From Desulfobulbaceae bacterium (GTDB lineage: Bacteria > Desulfobacterota > Desulfobulbia > Desulfobulbales > Desulfocapsaceae): a stretch of DNA of 64,000 nt. Below the pieces are notes generated by a model, which worked only from the letters and a program-made list of their open reading frames with translations, was not told where the DNA came from and made no database searches. This document shows positions 35,138 through 44,050 of this stretch, piece after piece (position 1 is the first letter of the stretch; each line of letters starts with the position of its first letter). The stretch is taken from NCBI GenBank assembly GCA_024636345.1, contig JAGXHG010000005.1, forward strand, positions 24,784 through 88,783, in the 5' to 3' direction. The translations under genes and the position numbers were made by a program.

Positions 35138-35689
35138 ATGTGTTCTGTGAGTGCAGATAAACAAAACATCTGGCCACTGGCTCAATCTTGGGCGCACTCG
35201 AACAGGGTTTTGATATGGTGCATAGCTGCACCATATTATCGGTATATGTCATGCGATTCAAGTGACTTGGCCGGAGAGGCCCAGCTTGCTGTGTATCAGG
35301 TAATCACGGTCTTAATCGATCAAAACAAGGATTTGTCCTTAACGAGTAAGTATTTTCGTATTGTCTTTCGCACCAAATGTATCCAAATGGCCGCTGGTGT
35401 TGCCTTAGCTAACGAACAACATGCAACCGAGGCAATTCAAAAAGAACAATCCCCGGACCTGAACGAACCTTCTGACCTGGATGACTCAGTCATTGCCGAG
35501 GCATTTTTTGCACTAACTGATCGACAAAGGCTGGTTTCTCAATGGATTCTTTCACAACCAAAACCCGTCAGCTTTTACACCATTGCCAATCATTTTGGGA
35601 TTCGTCATCAATCTGTCAGAAGGCTTTTGTCAAATATTATCAGGAGAATAGAAGTTTATGGAAATCAAAGAGTATGCGAAAACCTCTAA
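35138..35689 (+). CDS. Sigma-70-like regulator
   Basis: The 183-residue protein resembles an alternative sigma factor. SSDLAGEAQLAVYQVI (about 42-57) has the region 2 pattern, and ALTDRQRLVSQWILSQ ... FYTIANHFGIRHQSVRRLLSNIIRRIE (about 126-173) resembles region 4 with its helix-turn-helix. Similarity is weak and it may be a sigma-like transcription activator. It stands just ahead of the conjugation operon and may direct RNA polymerase to it. The start ATG 35138 follows the excisionase stop by 5 bases. Confidence 0.6.
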   Translation: MCSVSADKQNIWPLAQSWAHSNRVLIWCIAAPYYRYMSCDSSDLAGEAQLAVYQVITVLIDQNKDLSLTSKYFRIVFRTKCIQMAAGVALANEQHATEAIQKEQSPDLNEPSDLDDSVIAEAFFALTDRQRLVSQWILSQPKPVSFYTIANHFGIRHQSVRRLLSNIIRRIEVYGNQRVCENL

Positions 35690-36143
35690 AATCCCGCTAA
35701 AAACACTACGCTGGATGGAAAGGATAAAAACAATAAACGATCCGCTCACGGATAACGATTTAATCGGCTTGAAATTGCAGGAAAAACTTTGGGGAATGCA
35801 CGATTTTTTACGTCCGCAAATTACAAAAAAAGGCAAGAAAGACAAAGAGGCACTCTTTGACACTTGCGACCTGGAAACAAAATGGGAACGCTATGCATAT
35901 TCCAGATTCATGAACATGGAACCAGACAAACGGCTTTTCATGAAAGTTCTGATAACAGAGATTGAATTAACCTATCGGTTTAAGCTGTCAGATTTTGATA
36001 TTAGAAAACTTTATCGGGTACGAAAGAGAGTCCACAGAGCCAAAGAAAGACAAGTGATAAAAGAGCAAAATGAAGAGCAAAAAAAAAGCATAGAAATGTC
36101 TAATAATGACCTCGATAAAAGTGAACTAGAAATTGCAAAATGA
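35658..36143 (+). CDS. Hypothetical protein with MerR-like N-terminus
   Basis: The 161-residue, highly charged protein begins MEIKEYAKTSKIPLKTLRWMER, which looks like the DNA-binding helix pair of MerR-like regulators, followed by helical Lys/Glu-rich sequence ending in a probable coiled coil. It overlaps the sigma-like gene by 32 bases, and AGGAGA lies upstream of ATG 35658. It may partner with the sigma-like protein. No family is recognised. Confidence 0.6.
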   Translation: MEIKEYAKTSKIPLKTLRWMERIKTINDPLTDNDLIGLKLQEKLWGMHDFLRPQITKKGKKDKEALFDTCDLETKWERYAYSRFMNMEPDKRLFMKVLITEIELTYRFKLSDFDIRKLYRVRKRVHRAKERQVIKEQNEEQKKSIEMSNNDLDKSELEIAK

Positions 36144-36738
36144 TCACGAAAAGATGCGACAATCGCTCAAACAAAGAGAAAGAAACAGTAGTTTCTTTAA
36201 TGCGACAGAAATGATGACTCAAGCCAAAAAACAAACTCAAAAAATCTTCCTGATTATCGGAATATTTTTTATGCTCACCAGTCCAGTTTGGGGGCTTGAA
36301 ATCCGCCAGGATTTATACATCTATTCGTCCGCCATAAACACACCTGTACAAATTCCAATCCATCAAACTTTCATCATCGACAACCAACCATCTTTTTACG
36401 CCAGACCAGAGAGCCATCCCTTTCCTGTTGCGTATTTCGACCTGGGCAGCGCATGGTTATCCCCATATACCAGCAGCAAGATCCTGATGGACTTGCGTGA
36501 ATGTTGTGCCGCCTGTCCTCTGTATCTCACGGGCTACACCTGTTCGCTTGGGGTGGAAAACCAGAATCTGAAACTTTCCAGGTATCGAGCCGAGGCTGTT
36601 GCCACCCTGCTTCGGAAGAACGGCTACAAAGTGGCCTCAGTGGAAGGAGAAGGGATGATTTACGGGAGCAACCCTGAAAAGAACCGCAGGGTGGAGATAA
36701 GACTTACGAAAAAACAACCTATAGGGGCTAAACTTTAA
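36133..36738 (+). CDS. OmpA-like peptidoglycan-associated domain protein
   Basis: A hydrophobic signal or anchor segment (KIFLIIGIFFMLTSPVWG at about 36-54) is followed by a periplasmic part. The C-terminal half (about 100-195) has the OmpA-like fold: YFDLGSAWLSPYTSSKI, LYLTGYTC, NLKLSRYRAEAVATLLRKNG, EGEG and PEKNRRVEI, with the Arg residues that bind peptidoglycan. It stands directly before the pilin gene and probably anchors the mating apparatus to the wall. The start is uncertain: TTG 36133 or ATG 36211 just before the signal segment. Confidence 0.75.
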   Translation: MQNDHEKMRQSLKQRERNSSFFNATEMMTQAKKQTQKIFLIIGIFFMLTSPVWGLEIRQDLYIYSSAINTPVQIPIHQTFIIDNQPSFYARPESHPFPVAYFDLGSAWLSPYTSSKILMDLRECCAACPLYLTGYTCSLGVENQNLKLSRYRAEAVATLLRKNGYKVASVEGEGMIYGSNPEKNRRVEIRLTKKQPIGAKL

Positions 36739-36872
36739 CGATTACCTCTCGCCACGCCCCTATGGTCATTCAGACGAAACTTTTCAGCTACAGAGCGAAT
36801 AGACCCTTTCTGCCAACAGAATTAAAAAACGCACAAACTCGTGCAACAACTGCAACAAAAGGAGAAGCAATC

Positions 36873-37166
36873 ATGAAAAAAATTACCTTTTTCGCCATGT
36901 TAACCGTCTTACTGCTCCAGGCAGTCAATGTGTTCGCTATGACAACTCCGGCGGCTGGTTCGTTTGCCTATGACCTGTACGATATTGCGGTAACTCAGAT
37001 TTTACTTGGCCCTATTGGATTTGTAGCGGGTGTCGCTTCTATGGCTTTTGCAGCCATCCTTGCTATCCGGCAGATGATTCTTCCAGCGGCAGGCGTTGTT
37101 CTTGGGGGTGCATTTCTGCTTTCCGCTGATACAGTTGTGCAGTCTATCGGCGCTTTAATCATGTAA
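36873..37166 (+). CDS. traA: Conjugative pilin (TraA/TrbC-VirB2 type)
   Basis: The 97-residue precursor has a signal peptide (MKKITFFAMLTVLLLQAVNVFA) cut near FAMTTPA. Two hydrophobic helices follow (about 40-68 and 72-92), the shape of VirB2/TraA pilins. It would form the F-like pilus shaft. AAGGAG lies before ATG 36873. The position directly before traL is where traA is found in F-type systems. Sequence identity to F pilin is low, so the call relies on size, topology and order. Confidence 0.8.
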   Translation: MKKITFFAMLTVLLLQAVNVFAMTTPAAGSFAYDLYDIAVTQILLGPIGFVAGVASMAFAAILAIRQMILPAAGVVLGGAFLLSADTVVQSIGALIM

Positions 37167-37187
37167 TGAGCCCATAGAGGTTAAGCA

Positions 37188-37457
37188 ATGATCACCAGAA
37201 AGTTTCCGCAATATCTGTCTAAACCGTTTCAAGTGCTGTGGTTTGAGGTGGACGAGCTGGTCCTGTTCCTCTTCTTCCTTACCCTGGCCTTACTCTACGG
37301 CAAGTGGATGTGGCTAATCTTTATGGTATCTCAGTATTCCTACACCAAAACCAAACGCTCTCAGGCACGGGGATTCTTGAAGCATGTCCTTTATGTCTTT
37401 GGCCTGGTCAAGATGAACAACTATCCCGACTATTTCCAGCAGGAGTTTCACGAGTGA
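37188..37457 (+). CDS. traL: Conjugation protein TraL
   Basis: The 89-residue inner-membrane protein has the VirB3-like TraL pattern, with KPFQVLWFEVDELVLFLFFLTLALL as the membrane hairpin and a conserved YPDYFQQEFHE C-terminus. It takes part in pilus assembly. Its stop overlaps the GTG start of traE. Confidence 0.9.
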   Translation: MITRKFPQYLSKPFQVLWFEVDELVLFLFFLTLALLYGKWMWLIFMVSQYSYTKTKRSQARGFLKHVLYVFGLVKMNNYPDYFQQEFHE

Positions 37458-38113
37458 AAGCAGATATTTTCGTACAAAAAACCAGTAATTTATTCGTTGA
37501 AAACCGACTGCTTAAATTTGCTATCGGGGCAATGGCTGTAGCCGTCTGCTTCAACTCCCTGATGGTATATCGGGCTGTTAAATATCAACGTGTTGTGCTG
37601 ATTCCACCCACTATGACCGGCACGGTTGAGTTCGTCCAGGGCAAGCCTACCGAGGGATATATCAAGGACATGAGCAGAAAGATTGTCAACCTGGCAACTA
37701 CCTACTCCCCACCCACGGCCAGAGGGCAGTTTGATGATCTGCTCTCTCTCTACACCTCCGAAGCCTATCCCGATGCCTCAAAAAGCTGGTACTCCTTGGC
37801 GGGGCGTATTGAAGAATCGCAGGTAAGTTCGACATTTTACATGGAGACGATCACTTTAGGGGAAGGCACTATCGAGATGTTTGGGAATTTAGTCCAGTTT
37901 GCTGGAGACACTAAACTCGAAACAGCGGCCAAAACTTTTGTGGTCGCTTATCGGATCCGTGATGGTCGTTTTGAGATCAGCGAGTTCAAGGAAAAGAATC
38001 TCAGGGCGGACGCAGACAAACTTAAAGAAGAAGCAGAAACAGAAGCGCAGCTCAAGAAAAACGTAGATGCAAAATTGAAGAGTGATAAGCAAGCGGAGAT
38101 GGAAACGAAATGA
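37454..38113 (+). CDS. traE: Conjugation protein TraE
   Basis: The 219-residue inner-membrane protein is TraE (VirB5/VirB8-like in position). One membrane helix (about 20-42) is followed by a periplasmic domain with FDDLLSLYTSEAYP and a YRIRDGRFEISEF segment. The last 30 residues are a Lys/Glu coiled region. GTG 37454 (overlapping traL's TGA) is the natural start. A longer frame upstream lies inside traL and is unlikely. Confidence 0.9.
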   Translation: MKADIFVQKTSNLFVENRLLKFAIGAMAVAVCFNSLMVYRAVKYQRVVLIPPTMTGTVEFVQGKPTEGYIKDMSRKIVNLATTYSPPTARGQFDDLLSLYTSEAYPDASKSWYSLAGRIEESQVSSTFYMETITLGEGTIEMFGNLVQFAGDTKLETAAKTFVVAYRIRDGRFEISEFKEKNLRADADKLKEEAETEAQLKKNVDAKLKSDKQAEMETK

Positions 38114-39126
38114 AGAAAATCGTACGGATAAGCCTGTGCCTGCTTTTGGCTTCCTCATCGGTGCACGCGGAAGAACCTGCTACTTCACCCGCTTCCGTTA
38201 ATGTGGCGGATTTGGTGAAGCAAACAAAACAAGAGGGGCAACCACCTGTCCCACCTCCAGTCAGCACTGTTCAAGAACCGATACCAAAAAAAGAACAAGC
38301 AGGAGAACAAACAAATGATCTGAAAGACCAGATATCTATTCTTCCACCACAACCACAAGCCGGACAAGCCCAGCAGTCTCCGGTTATAAGAGAGCCCAAA
38401 CCAATAAAGCCTGGTTCCACCGCAAATGACCCTTTTGACAACCCTACGCCTGTCAACTTTATTGCCCCTGAAATGCCAACTATTGTCCAGTTGTCCAATC
38501 GTGACATCAACCGGATTGTCTGTTCCGGGCCGATGAGTGATTTGATTTTCTCGGAAGAAAAAGGGGTTACTGGTCATTTTTCTGGCAATAGTGCCTTTAT
38601 CAAATTCAAGGCCGAGGAGTTCAACGGACTGCTAGCCTATGCTGAAACACCAAGCGAGTTATTTATTGTCTGCAATGGGTCAGTTTATACCCTGATTGCG
38701 CAACCTCAAGAAATCTCATCTGTAACCCTGCACCTGGCCGCACCAGCAAAGGATGTTTTCAAAAAGAATATCGACCATTACAAAAACATGCCTTTGGAAA
38801 AGCAGGTCTTGCAGATCATCAAGGAAGGTTACGAAGGCGGCTATCCATCCAGCTACAAGGTGTCAAATGCAGATACCCTGATTCCCCTATGTGCTGATTT
38901 AAGCGTCAACTTGATGCACACCGTGGATGTGGAAGGGGTAGGATTGCGATTAAAGCAATTCAAGGTTGCCTCTACCAAGGGTGAGACAATGGAATTGCAA
39001 GAGAAAACCTTTCTATCACTTGGTATCAGTGAATCTATCCTGGCCGTAGCAATAGAAGATCATGTTTTGAATACCGGCGAGGCGACCAGAGTGTTTGTGG
39101 TTGAAAAACGGGAGCAATCTCAATGA
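38110..39126 (+). CDS. traK: Conjugation secretin-like protein TraK
   Basis: The 338-residue exported protein (signal peptide 1-20) has a Pro/Gln-rich linker of about 100 residues, then the TraK domain (about 130-330). TraK forms with TraB and TraV the outer-membrane core of F-type machines and corresponds to VirB9. NRDINRIVC and the VEGVGLRLKQF segments are typical. It overlaps traE and traB by 4 bases each. Confidence 0.9.
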   Translation: MKKIVRISLCLLLASSSVHAEEPATSPASVNVADLVKQTKQEGQPPVPPPVSTVQEPIPKKEQAGEQTNDLKDQISILPPQPQAGQAQQSPVIREPKPIKPGSTANDPFDNPTPVNFIAPEMPTIVQLSNRDINRIVCSGPMSDLIFSEEKGVTGHFSGNSAFIKFKAEEFNGLLAYAETPSELFIVCNGSVYTLIAQPQEISSVTLHLAAPAKDVFKKNIDHYKNMPLEKQVLQIIKEGYEGGYPSSYKVSNADTLIPLCADLSVNLMHTVDVEGVGLRLKQFKVASTKGETMELQEKTFLSLGISESILAVAIEDHVLNTGEATRVFVVEKREQSQ

Positions 39127-40358
39127 CCCTGAAAGAAAGGTTCAACAACCTGACACCACAAAATAAAAAGGTTTTAGTCTGGTCGGTAGTCGGTCTTATT
39201 ATTTTGGGAATCGCTGTTACTGGTTACAATTCCCGCGCCAAAAAAAAGGGAGAGGTTGCGGGGACAGAAAAAAATAAGACCATTCACCTTGACCCTGACA
39301 TGATTGAAAAGACCATGCTCAAGGAACAGGGTCGGCAGATTGATGCTCTGAAAAAGGGCCTGACCGATCTGACGAAAAGTCAGACCGATTTCTTGGCTAT
39401 TGAAGAGAAGAAAAACAAAAATGAAGAAAGCAGAAAATTAGTTATCCCCACGCCTGAACAATTATCTCAGGGAAAAATTATACCTATACCTGTACTCGAT
39501 GCAAATGGAAAACAAGTTCTTAATGACCAAGGCAAACCTCTATTTGAAAATAGTCAACCATCATCTCGCGGCCGCAACCTAGGGCCATCACCTCAAGGAG
39601 GTGGAGGTCGTGGTGGTCAGAAGCAGGAAAAAAAGATCGTCGGCAAAATTTCGGTAATATCAAACCAGACCGCTGCTCTTCCCAAAGATGACGGTAAAAA
39701 AAAAGGTCGGACCGTCTATCTCCCTCCTTCTTTCATGGAGGCGAGCCTTTTGACAGGTTTCGATGCTGCTACTTCGAGCGGTGCCAAGGGGGGCAACTCC
39801 GAACCTCTTTTGCTCCGTATCCAGACCCCGGCAGTGCTGCCAAATGACATCAAGGCCAATCTGTCCGGTTGTTTCGTTATTGCCGAGGCCGTAGGCAGGT
39901 TGGACAAAGAGCGGGCTGATGTTCGCCTGGTCTCATTGTCCTGTCTATCCAACGAAGGCAGTGCCGTTATTGATACCCCGATCAAAGGCTTTGTTACTGA
40001 TTCCGACTCCAAGGTTGGCCTCTCTGGTCGAGTAGTTTCCCGGATGGGTGCTTCAACTGCCAGGGCAATCATAGCCGGATTTTTTGGCGGGGCCGGTGAA
40101 GCGTTAAAAGCGGCGGCCACCACAACCTCATCATCGGTATTGGGAACAACCAACTCTATTGATGCTTCACAGATCGGGAAGTATGCCGTCGGTGGTGGAC
40201 TATCAGAGGGAGCAAACACCTTGCAAGATTTTTACATGGATTTAGCAAAACAGACGACACCGGTGATCGAAGTGGCTGCTACCAAGAAAATTACCGTCAT
40301 TGTCTCAGAAGGCAAAGACCTGGAGATTAAAGACAACAAAAGAGACGAATCGTTATGA
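39123..40358 (+). CDS. traB: Conjugation protein TraB (VirB10-like)
   Basis: The 411-residue protein has an inner-membrane helix (about 18-36), a Gln/Lys-rich linker, a Gly-rich stretch and a C-terminal beta-barrel domain of the VirB10/TraB type (about 190-400). That domain contains PPSFMEASLLTG, DIKANLSGCF and SCLSNEGSAVIDT. It links the inner and outer membranes and opens the outer pore. It overlaps neighbours by 4 bases. Confidence 0.92.
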   Translation: MTLKERFNNLTPQNKKVLVWSVVGLIILGIAVTGYNSRAKKKGEVAGTEKNKTIHLDPDMIEKTMLKEQGRQIDALKKGLTDLTKSQTDFLAIEEKKNKNEESRKLVIPTPEQLSQGKIIPIPVLDANGKQVLNDQGKPLFENSQPSSRGRNLGPSPQGGGGRGGQKQEKKIVGKISVISNQTAALPKDDGKKKGRTVYLPPSFMEASLLTGFDAATSSGAKGGNSEPLLLRIQTPAVLPNDIKANLSGCFVIAEAVGRLDKERADVRLVSLSCLSNEGSAVIDTPIKGFVTDSDSKVGLSGRVVSRMGASTARAIIAGFFGGAGEALKAAATTTSSSVLGTTNSIDASQIGKYAVGGGLSEGANTLQDFYMDLAKQTTPVIEVAATKKITVIVSEGKDLEIKDNKRDESL

Positions 40359-40918
40359 AATTACAATATGTCATTCTACCATTATTGCTACCGGTGCTTT
40401 TGTCAGGTTGTGGCGGGTTAGGAAAGGTAGTCAATCCCTACGAAGAAGACTTCAAGTGCCGCACAAGAGATGATGCCGGAAAGTGTATTGATACGCCATC
40501 CGCTTACAAGGAGGCTAGGTTCCCAGATGCTGACGATAATACCGAGACAACCTGTTCTGACGGACAAGGTAATAAAATCCCCTGTCCTAAAGCAATCAAC
40601 GAATCCAAGACCCTCTGTACCGATATTGAAGGCAACAGTATTCCGTGTTCACCAGATGAGTCCATCACTGTAACCAAAGTTTCAAAGACCAATATCAACC
40701 AGCTAACTGCTCAAAACAGCCGTTACAAAGCACTCACGGAACTTCTGGAGGAACCGGATAAGCCAATGCTGGAACCACCCAAGATCATGCGGGTACTGAT
40801 GCTGCCCTATAAAGGAGAAAGCGATGAACTGTTCATGACTCGCTATGTCTATTTGAAGCTGAAAGAATCTCAATGGGTGCTGACAGATATAAGTGAAAAA
40901 GCAAAGGCAAGACAATGA
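40355..40918 (+). CDS. traV: Conjugation lipoprotein TraV
   Basis: The 187-residue exported lipoprotein has a signal peptide ending in LSG-C19, so Cys 19 is lipid-modified. Several Cys follow in the NPYEEDFKC and CTDIEGNSIPC segments, as usual for TraV. TraV anchors the TraK-TraB core to the outer membrane, like VirB7. It overlaps traB by 4 bases and traC by 4 bases. Confidence 0.88.
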   Translation: MKLQYVILPLLLPVLLSGCGGLGKVVNPYEEDFKCRTRDDAGKCIDTPSAYKEARFPDADDNTETTCSDGQGNKIPCPKAINESKTLCTDIEGNSIPCSPDESITVTKVSKTNINQLTAQNSRYKALTELLEEPDKPMLEPPKIMRVLMLPYKGESDELFMTRYVYLKLKESQWVLTDISEKAKARQ

Positions 40919-43461
40919 TTGATTTTCTTGAACGGCTTCTCTATGGCAATACTGAATACCTGAAACACAGCGATCTGGCTAAATTGACCAAGCGGCATCC
41001 TTTTTCTGCCTTCCTGAATTATGTCGCTTACGATCATAAAAATGAAATCTATGTGAATCAGGACAGCACCTTTGGGATGATATGGGAGTGTTCCCCGCTT
41101 ACCTATGCAGGGGAAAAGGCCATGAACTCTCTGGAGGGTATTTTCAGGGCAGGTATGCCTTATGGCACTATTGTCCAGTTTGTTTTACATGCTGATTCCC
41201 ACATAGAACCAATCATAGAGCGGTATCGAAACAGCCGTACCAGAACAGAACCAATCATTGCTACCAATACCGAACAAGTTACTGAATTTTTACTCGAAGG
41301 GAAAAAAGGACTGGAGGCATGTAGCTTTATTCCAGTCAGGAATTTCCGGCTGTTTATAGCGGCTAAAATCCCTGGGAATGCGACAGGTATGCCCAAACCC
41401 GAAGAGCTTGATGATAAAAAGAAGATTACACCGTTACTCGACATCAAGCGGCAGATCAACGAGACATTGAGAGCGGCCCAGCTTTACCCCAGGAGTCTGC
41501 CACCAGGCAACCTTATGGAATGGTTGCGGCGGTTGCTCAATACCTACCCCAAGGATTATCCAGAGCATAACTTCAATTCCTACAGCCCAAATATTCCAAT
41601 TCTGAAACAGATTATCAACGCGGATACCGTTATCAAAGAAGGTAGCGATTATATTCAGGCTGGAGATAAATACTGGTGTTGCACGACTCCCAAGAGCTTC
41701 CCCCGTGAAGTTGACCCGATGCAGACCAATTCCCTGTTTGGCGGGATATGGGGCATTGTCTCGGATGCTGACCAGATCAAGACTGATTTTCTCTATTCCT
41801 TCAATATCATCTTTCAGAAGGGGCTGGATGTAACAATCCATGCAAAAACCAATCTGATGCTCAACCAGAAAGGGGTTGGTTCATTATCTACCCTGCTTTA
41901 CCGTAAACAAGCGGAACATATAGAGGCATCCGACGATCTGGAGCATGGTGTCAAATTCCTCAAGATCATCCCTGTTTTCTGGGTGTTCTCGGACGATGTA
42001 GAAAAGGCCAGAGATTCATGTACCCGTGTGAGACGGTTATGGGAGAATAATGGCTATGTGATGCAACGGGACAATATGGTGCTGAAAATCCTGTTTATCT
42101 CGTCTTTTCCTCTTTGTATGTACGCTGACGGGAAGAACATAGAAAACCTGGAACGTGATTTTACCGCACCAGTACCTTCAATCACCCCATTGCTGCCAGT
42201 TCAGGGCGATTTTGTTGGCTCCGGCGGCACCCCTAATCTGATCTTCACTGGCCGGAAAGGGCAGTTGGTTTCGTTAGACTTTTTCGCGAAAGGGGCAACC
42301 AACTTTAATTGCTTTTGCTGCGCCACATCAGGTTCCGGCAAGTCGTTTCTGGTCAACTTCATAGCCTTTAATTATTACGCTTGTGGTTCCATAATCCGCA
42401 TCATTGATATTGGTGGTTCCTACAAGAAGATCGCTGATATGTTGGGGGCACGGTATCTGGATTTCAGCCCTGATACAAAAATATGCCTCAACCCCTTCAC
42501 AAATATCATAGAGCCAGATGAAGAATTGTCTGCGATTGCAACAGTATTCGTACAAATGGCCTACGCCAACTCGATTGAAGGATGCGAGGATATAGAGGAA
42601 ATAGATTTATTTTATTGGGCGGCTCAATGGGCATGGAACCAAAAAGGACAAGCTGCTGATGCCAATACGGTCTGGGAATTTATGAAATTATTCCCGAATG
42701 GACCCGGCATGGAAATACATGAAGAATCTGAGAACAACACAGATTTGATTGCGAAAGCCAGGAAGTTGAGTTTTCTGTTGATGAAATTTACGTCACATGG
42801 CAATTACGGCAAATTTTTTTGTGGTCCCAGCACCTTTGATATTCGCAATGATGAGTTTGTTGTCCTTGAGCTGGAGAACCTGAAAGTAAAGCCTGATCTA
42901 TACAAGGTTGTCACCATGCTCATTATCAATGCCGTTACCCAAGACCTCTATCTCTCAGATCGGTCACGGCATCGACTTATAATTTTCGATGAAGCATGGC
43001 AGTTTTTAGATAAATCCTCAATGCTTGCTCCAGTTGTCAATGAGGGCTACCGTAGGGCCAGGAAATACTCCGGTAGTTTCATGATTATCACGCAATCTAT
43101 TCTTGATCTGGACCAATTTGGTGCAGTTGGAACTGTAATCAAAGAAAACTCGGCCTTCAAAATATTTTTGGAGTCTCCTGCTTTTGACAAGGCGAAAGAC
43201 CTGAAATTGATTGATTACGATGATTTTTCAATGAAGCTCCTGAAAAGCATCAAGTCCAACCCTCCGCACTATTCAGAGATTTTTTTCGATACGCCCTTTG
43301 GAATTGGTCCGGCTCGTTTGATAGTCAACGATTACGCCTATTTTATTTACACCTCCAAGGCTTCTGAAATCGCCATGATCGAAGAGCGAGTTAAATCCGG
43401 CATGACCTATCATGAGGCCATTCTGGAAATGGTCGAGTTGCGGAAAAATGGGCAGCTGTAG
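40915..43461 (+). CDS. traC: Conjugation ATPase TraC (VirB4-like)
   Basis: The 848-residue cytoplasmic ATPase drives pilus assembly in F-type systems. Walker A TSGSGKSFLV (about 471-480) and Walker B LIIFDEAWQFLD (about 688-699) are complete, along with the VirB4 motifs RRARKYSGSFMIITQS and EGIFRAGMPYGTIVQF. Length matches F TraC (875). Its end overlaps traW by 14 bases. Confidence 0.95.
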   Translation: MIDFLERLLYGNTEYLKHSDLAKLTKRHPFSAFLNYVAYDHKNEIYVNQDSTFGMIWECSPLTYAGEKAMNSLEGIFRAGMPYGTIVQFVLHADSHIEPIIERYRNSRTRTEPIIATNTEQVTEFLLEGKKGLEACSFIPVRNFRLFIAAKIPGNATGMPKPEELDDKKKITPLLDIKRQINETLRAAQLYPRSLPPGNLMEWLRRLLNTYPKDYPEHNFNSYSPNIPILKQIINADTVIKEGSDYIQAGDKYWCCTTPKSFPREVDPMQTNSLFGGIWGIVSDADQIKTDFLYSFNIIFQKGLDVTIHAKTNLMLNQKGVGSLSTLLYRKQAEHIEASDDLEHGVKFLKIIPVFWVFSDDVEKARDSCTRVRRLWENNGYVMQRDNMVLKILFISSFPLCMYADGKNIENLERDFTAPVPSITPLLPVQGDFVGSGGTPNLIFTGRKGQLVSLDFFAKGATNFNCFCCATSGSGKSFLVNFIAFNYYACGSIIRIIDIGGSYKKIADMLGARYLDFSPDTKICLNPFTNIIEPDEELSAIATVFVQMAYANSIEGCEDIEEIDLFYWAAQWAWNQKGQAADANTVWEFMKLFPNGPGMEIHEESENNTDLIAKARKLSFLLMKFTSHGNYGKFFCGPSTFDIRNDEFVVLELENLKVKPDLYKVVTMLIINAVTQDLYLSDRSRHRLIIFDEAWQFLDKSSMLAPVVNEGYRRARKYSGSFMIITQSILDLDQFGAVGTVIKENSAFKIFLESPAFDKAKDLKLIDYDDFSMKLLKSIKSNPPHYSEIFFDTPFGIGPARLIVNDYAYFIYTSKASEIAMIEERVKSGMTYHEAILEMVELRKNGQL

Positions 43462-44050
43462 GCTTTTTGTCATCATGTCTGGCCTTTTATTTTTGGCATC
43501 TCCTGCCTATGCAAAAAATCTTGGCACTATCGGGACGACCTATCAAGTAGTAGAGCCGGACCTGGTTGAAGAGGTCAAGGCCAGAATTGACAAGGGAAAA
43601 ATGGCCAAGATCATGGAAGAGCATAGACAGAACTATAAAGCAAAAGACATCTATGCCCTGCCTACAGCCAAGAGAGATCGGACTTTTTTCGTTGATATGA
43701 CCTACACCTTAGATCACGACATCCCTGGCGAAAATGGGGAGATCATGTATGAGCGGGGGCTTACCTGGAACCCTTTGGATTATGTCTCTCTACCTGATGG
43801 ATTGATGGTCATCAATGGCGAGAGTGCAAAGCAAGTGGAATGGTTTGAGAAGTCACCCTATTACAAGAATAAACAAATTAAATTACATATTTCTGCCGGA
43901 TTTGCAGCACCTTTAATAAAGCATTTAGACAGGCCGGTCTTTTATCTGACCAAAACCATAGCTGATCGTCTGCAATTAGCCGCTGTTCCCTGCGTGATTA
44001 CCCAGAATGGAAAAAAGATGATGGTGCAGGAGGTAAAGATTGATGAATAA
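43448..44050 (+). CDS. traW: Conjugation protein TraW
   Basis: The 200-residue periplasmic protein has a signal peptide (MGSCRLFVIMSGLLF..., cut near AYA-KNLG). The family hallmark NLGTIGTTYQVVEPDLVEEVKARI and the central DMTYTLDHDI ... NPLDYVSLP are present. TraW helps pilus assembly together with TraU and TrbC. The ATG at 43448 lies inside the traC end. A start at 43412 would give no signal peptide at the very N-terminus. Confidence 0.9.
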   Translation: MGSCRLFVIMSGLLFLASPAYAKNLGTIGTTYQVVEPDLVEEVKARIDKGKMAKIMEEHRQNYKAKDIYALPTAKRDRTFFVDMTYTLDHDIPGENGEIMYERGLTWNPLDYVSLPDGLMVINGESAKQVEWFEKSPYYKNKQIKLHISAGFAAPLIKHLDRPVFYLTKTIADRLQLAAVPCVITQNGKKMMVQEVKIDE

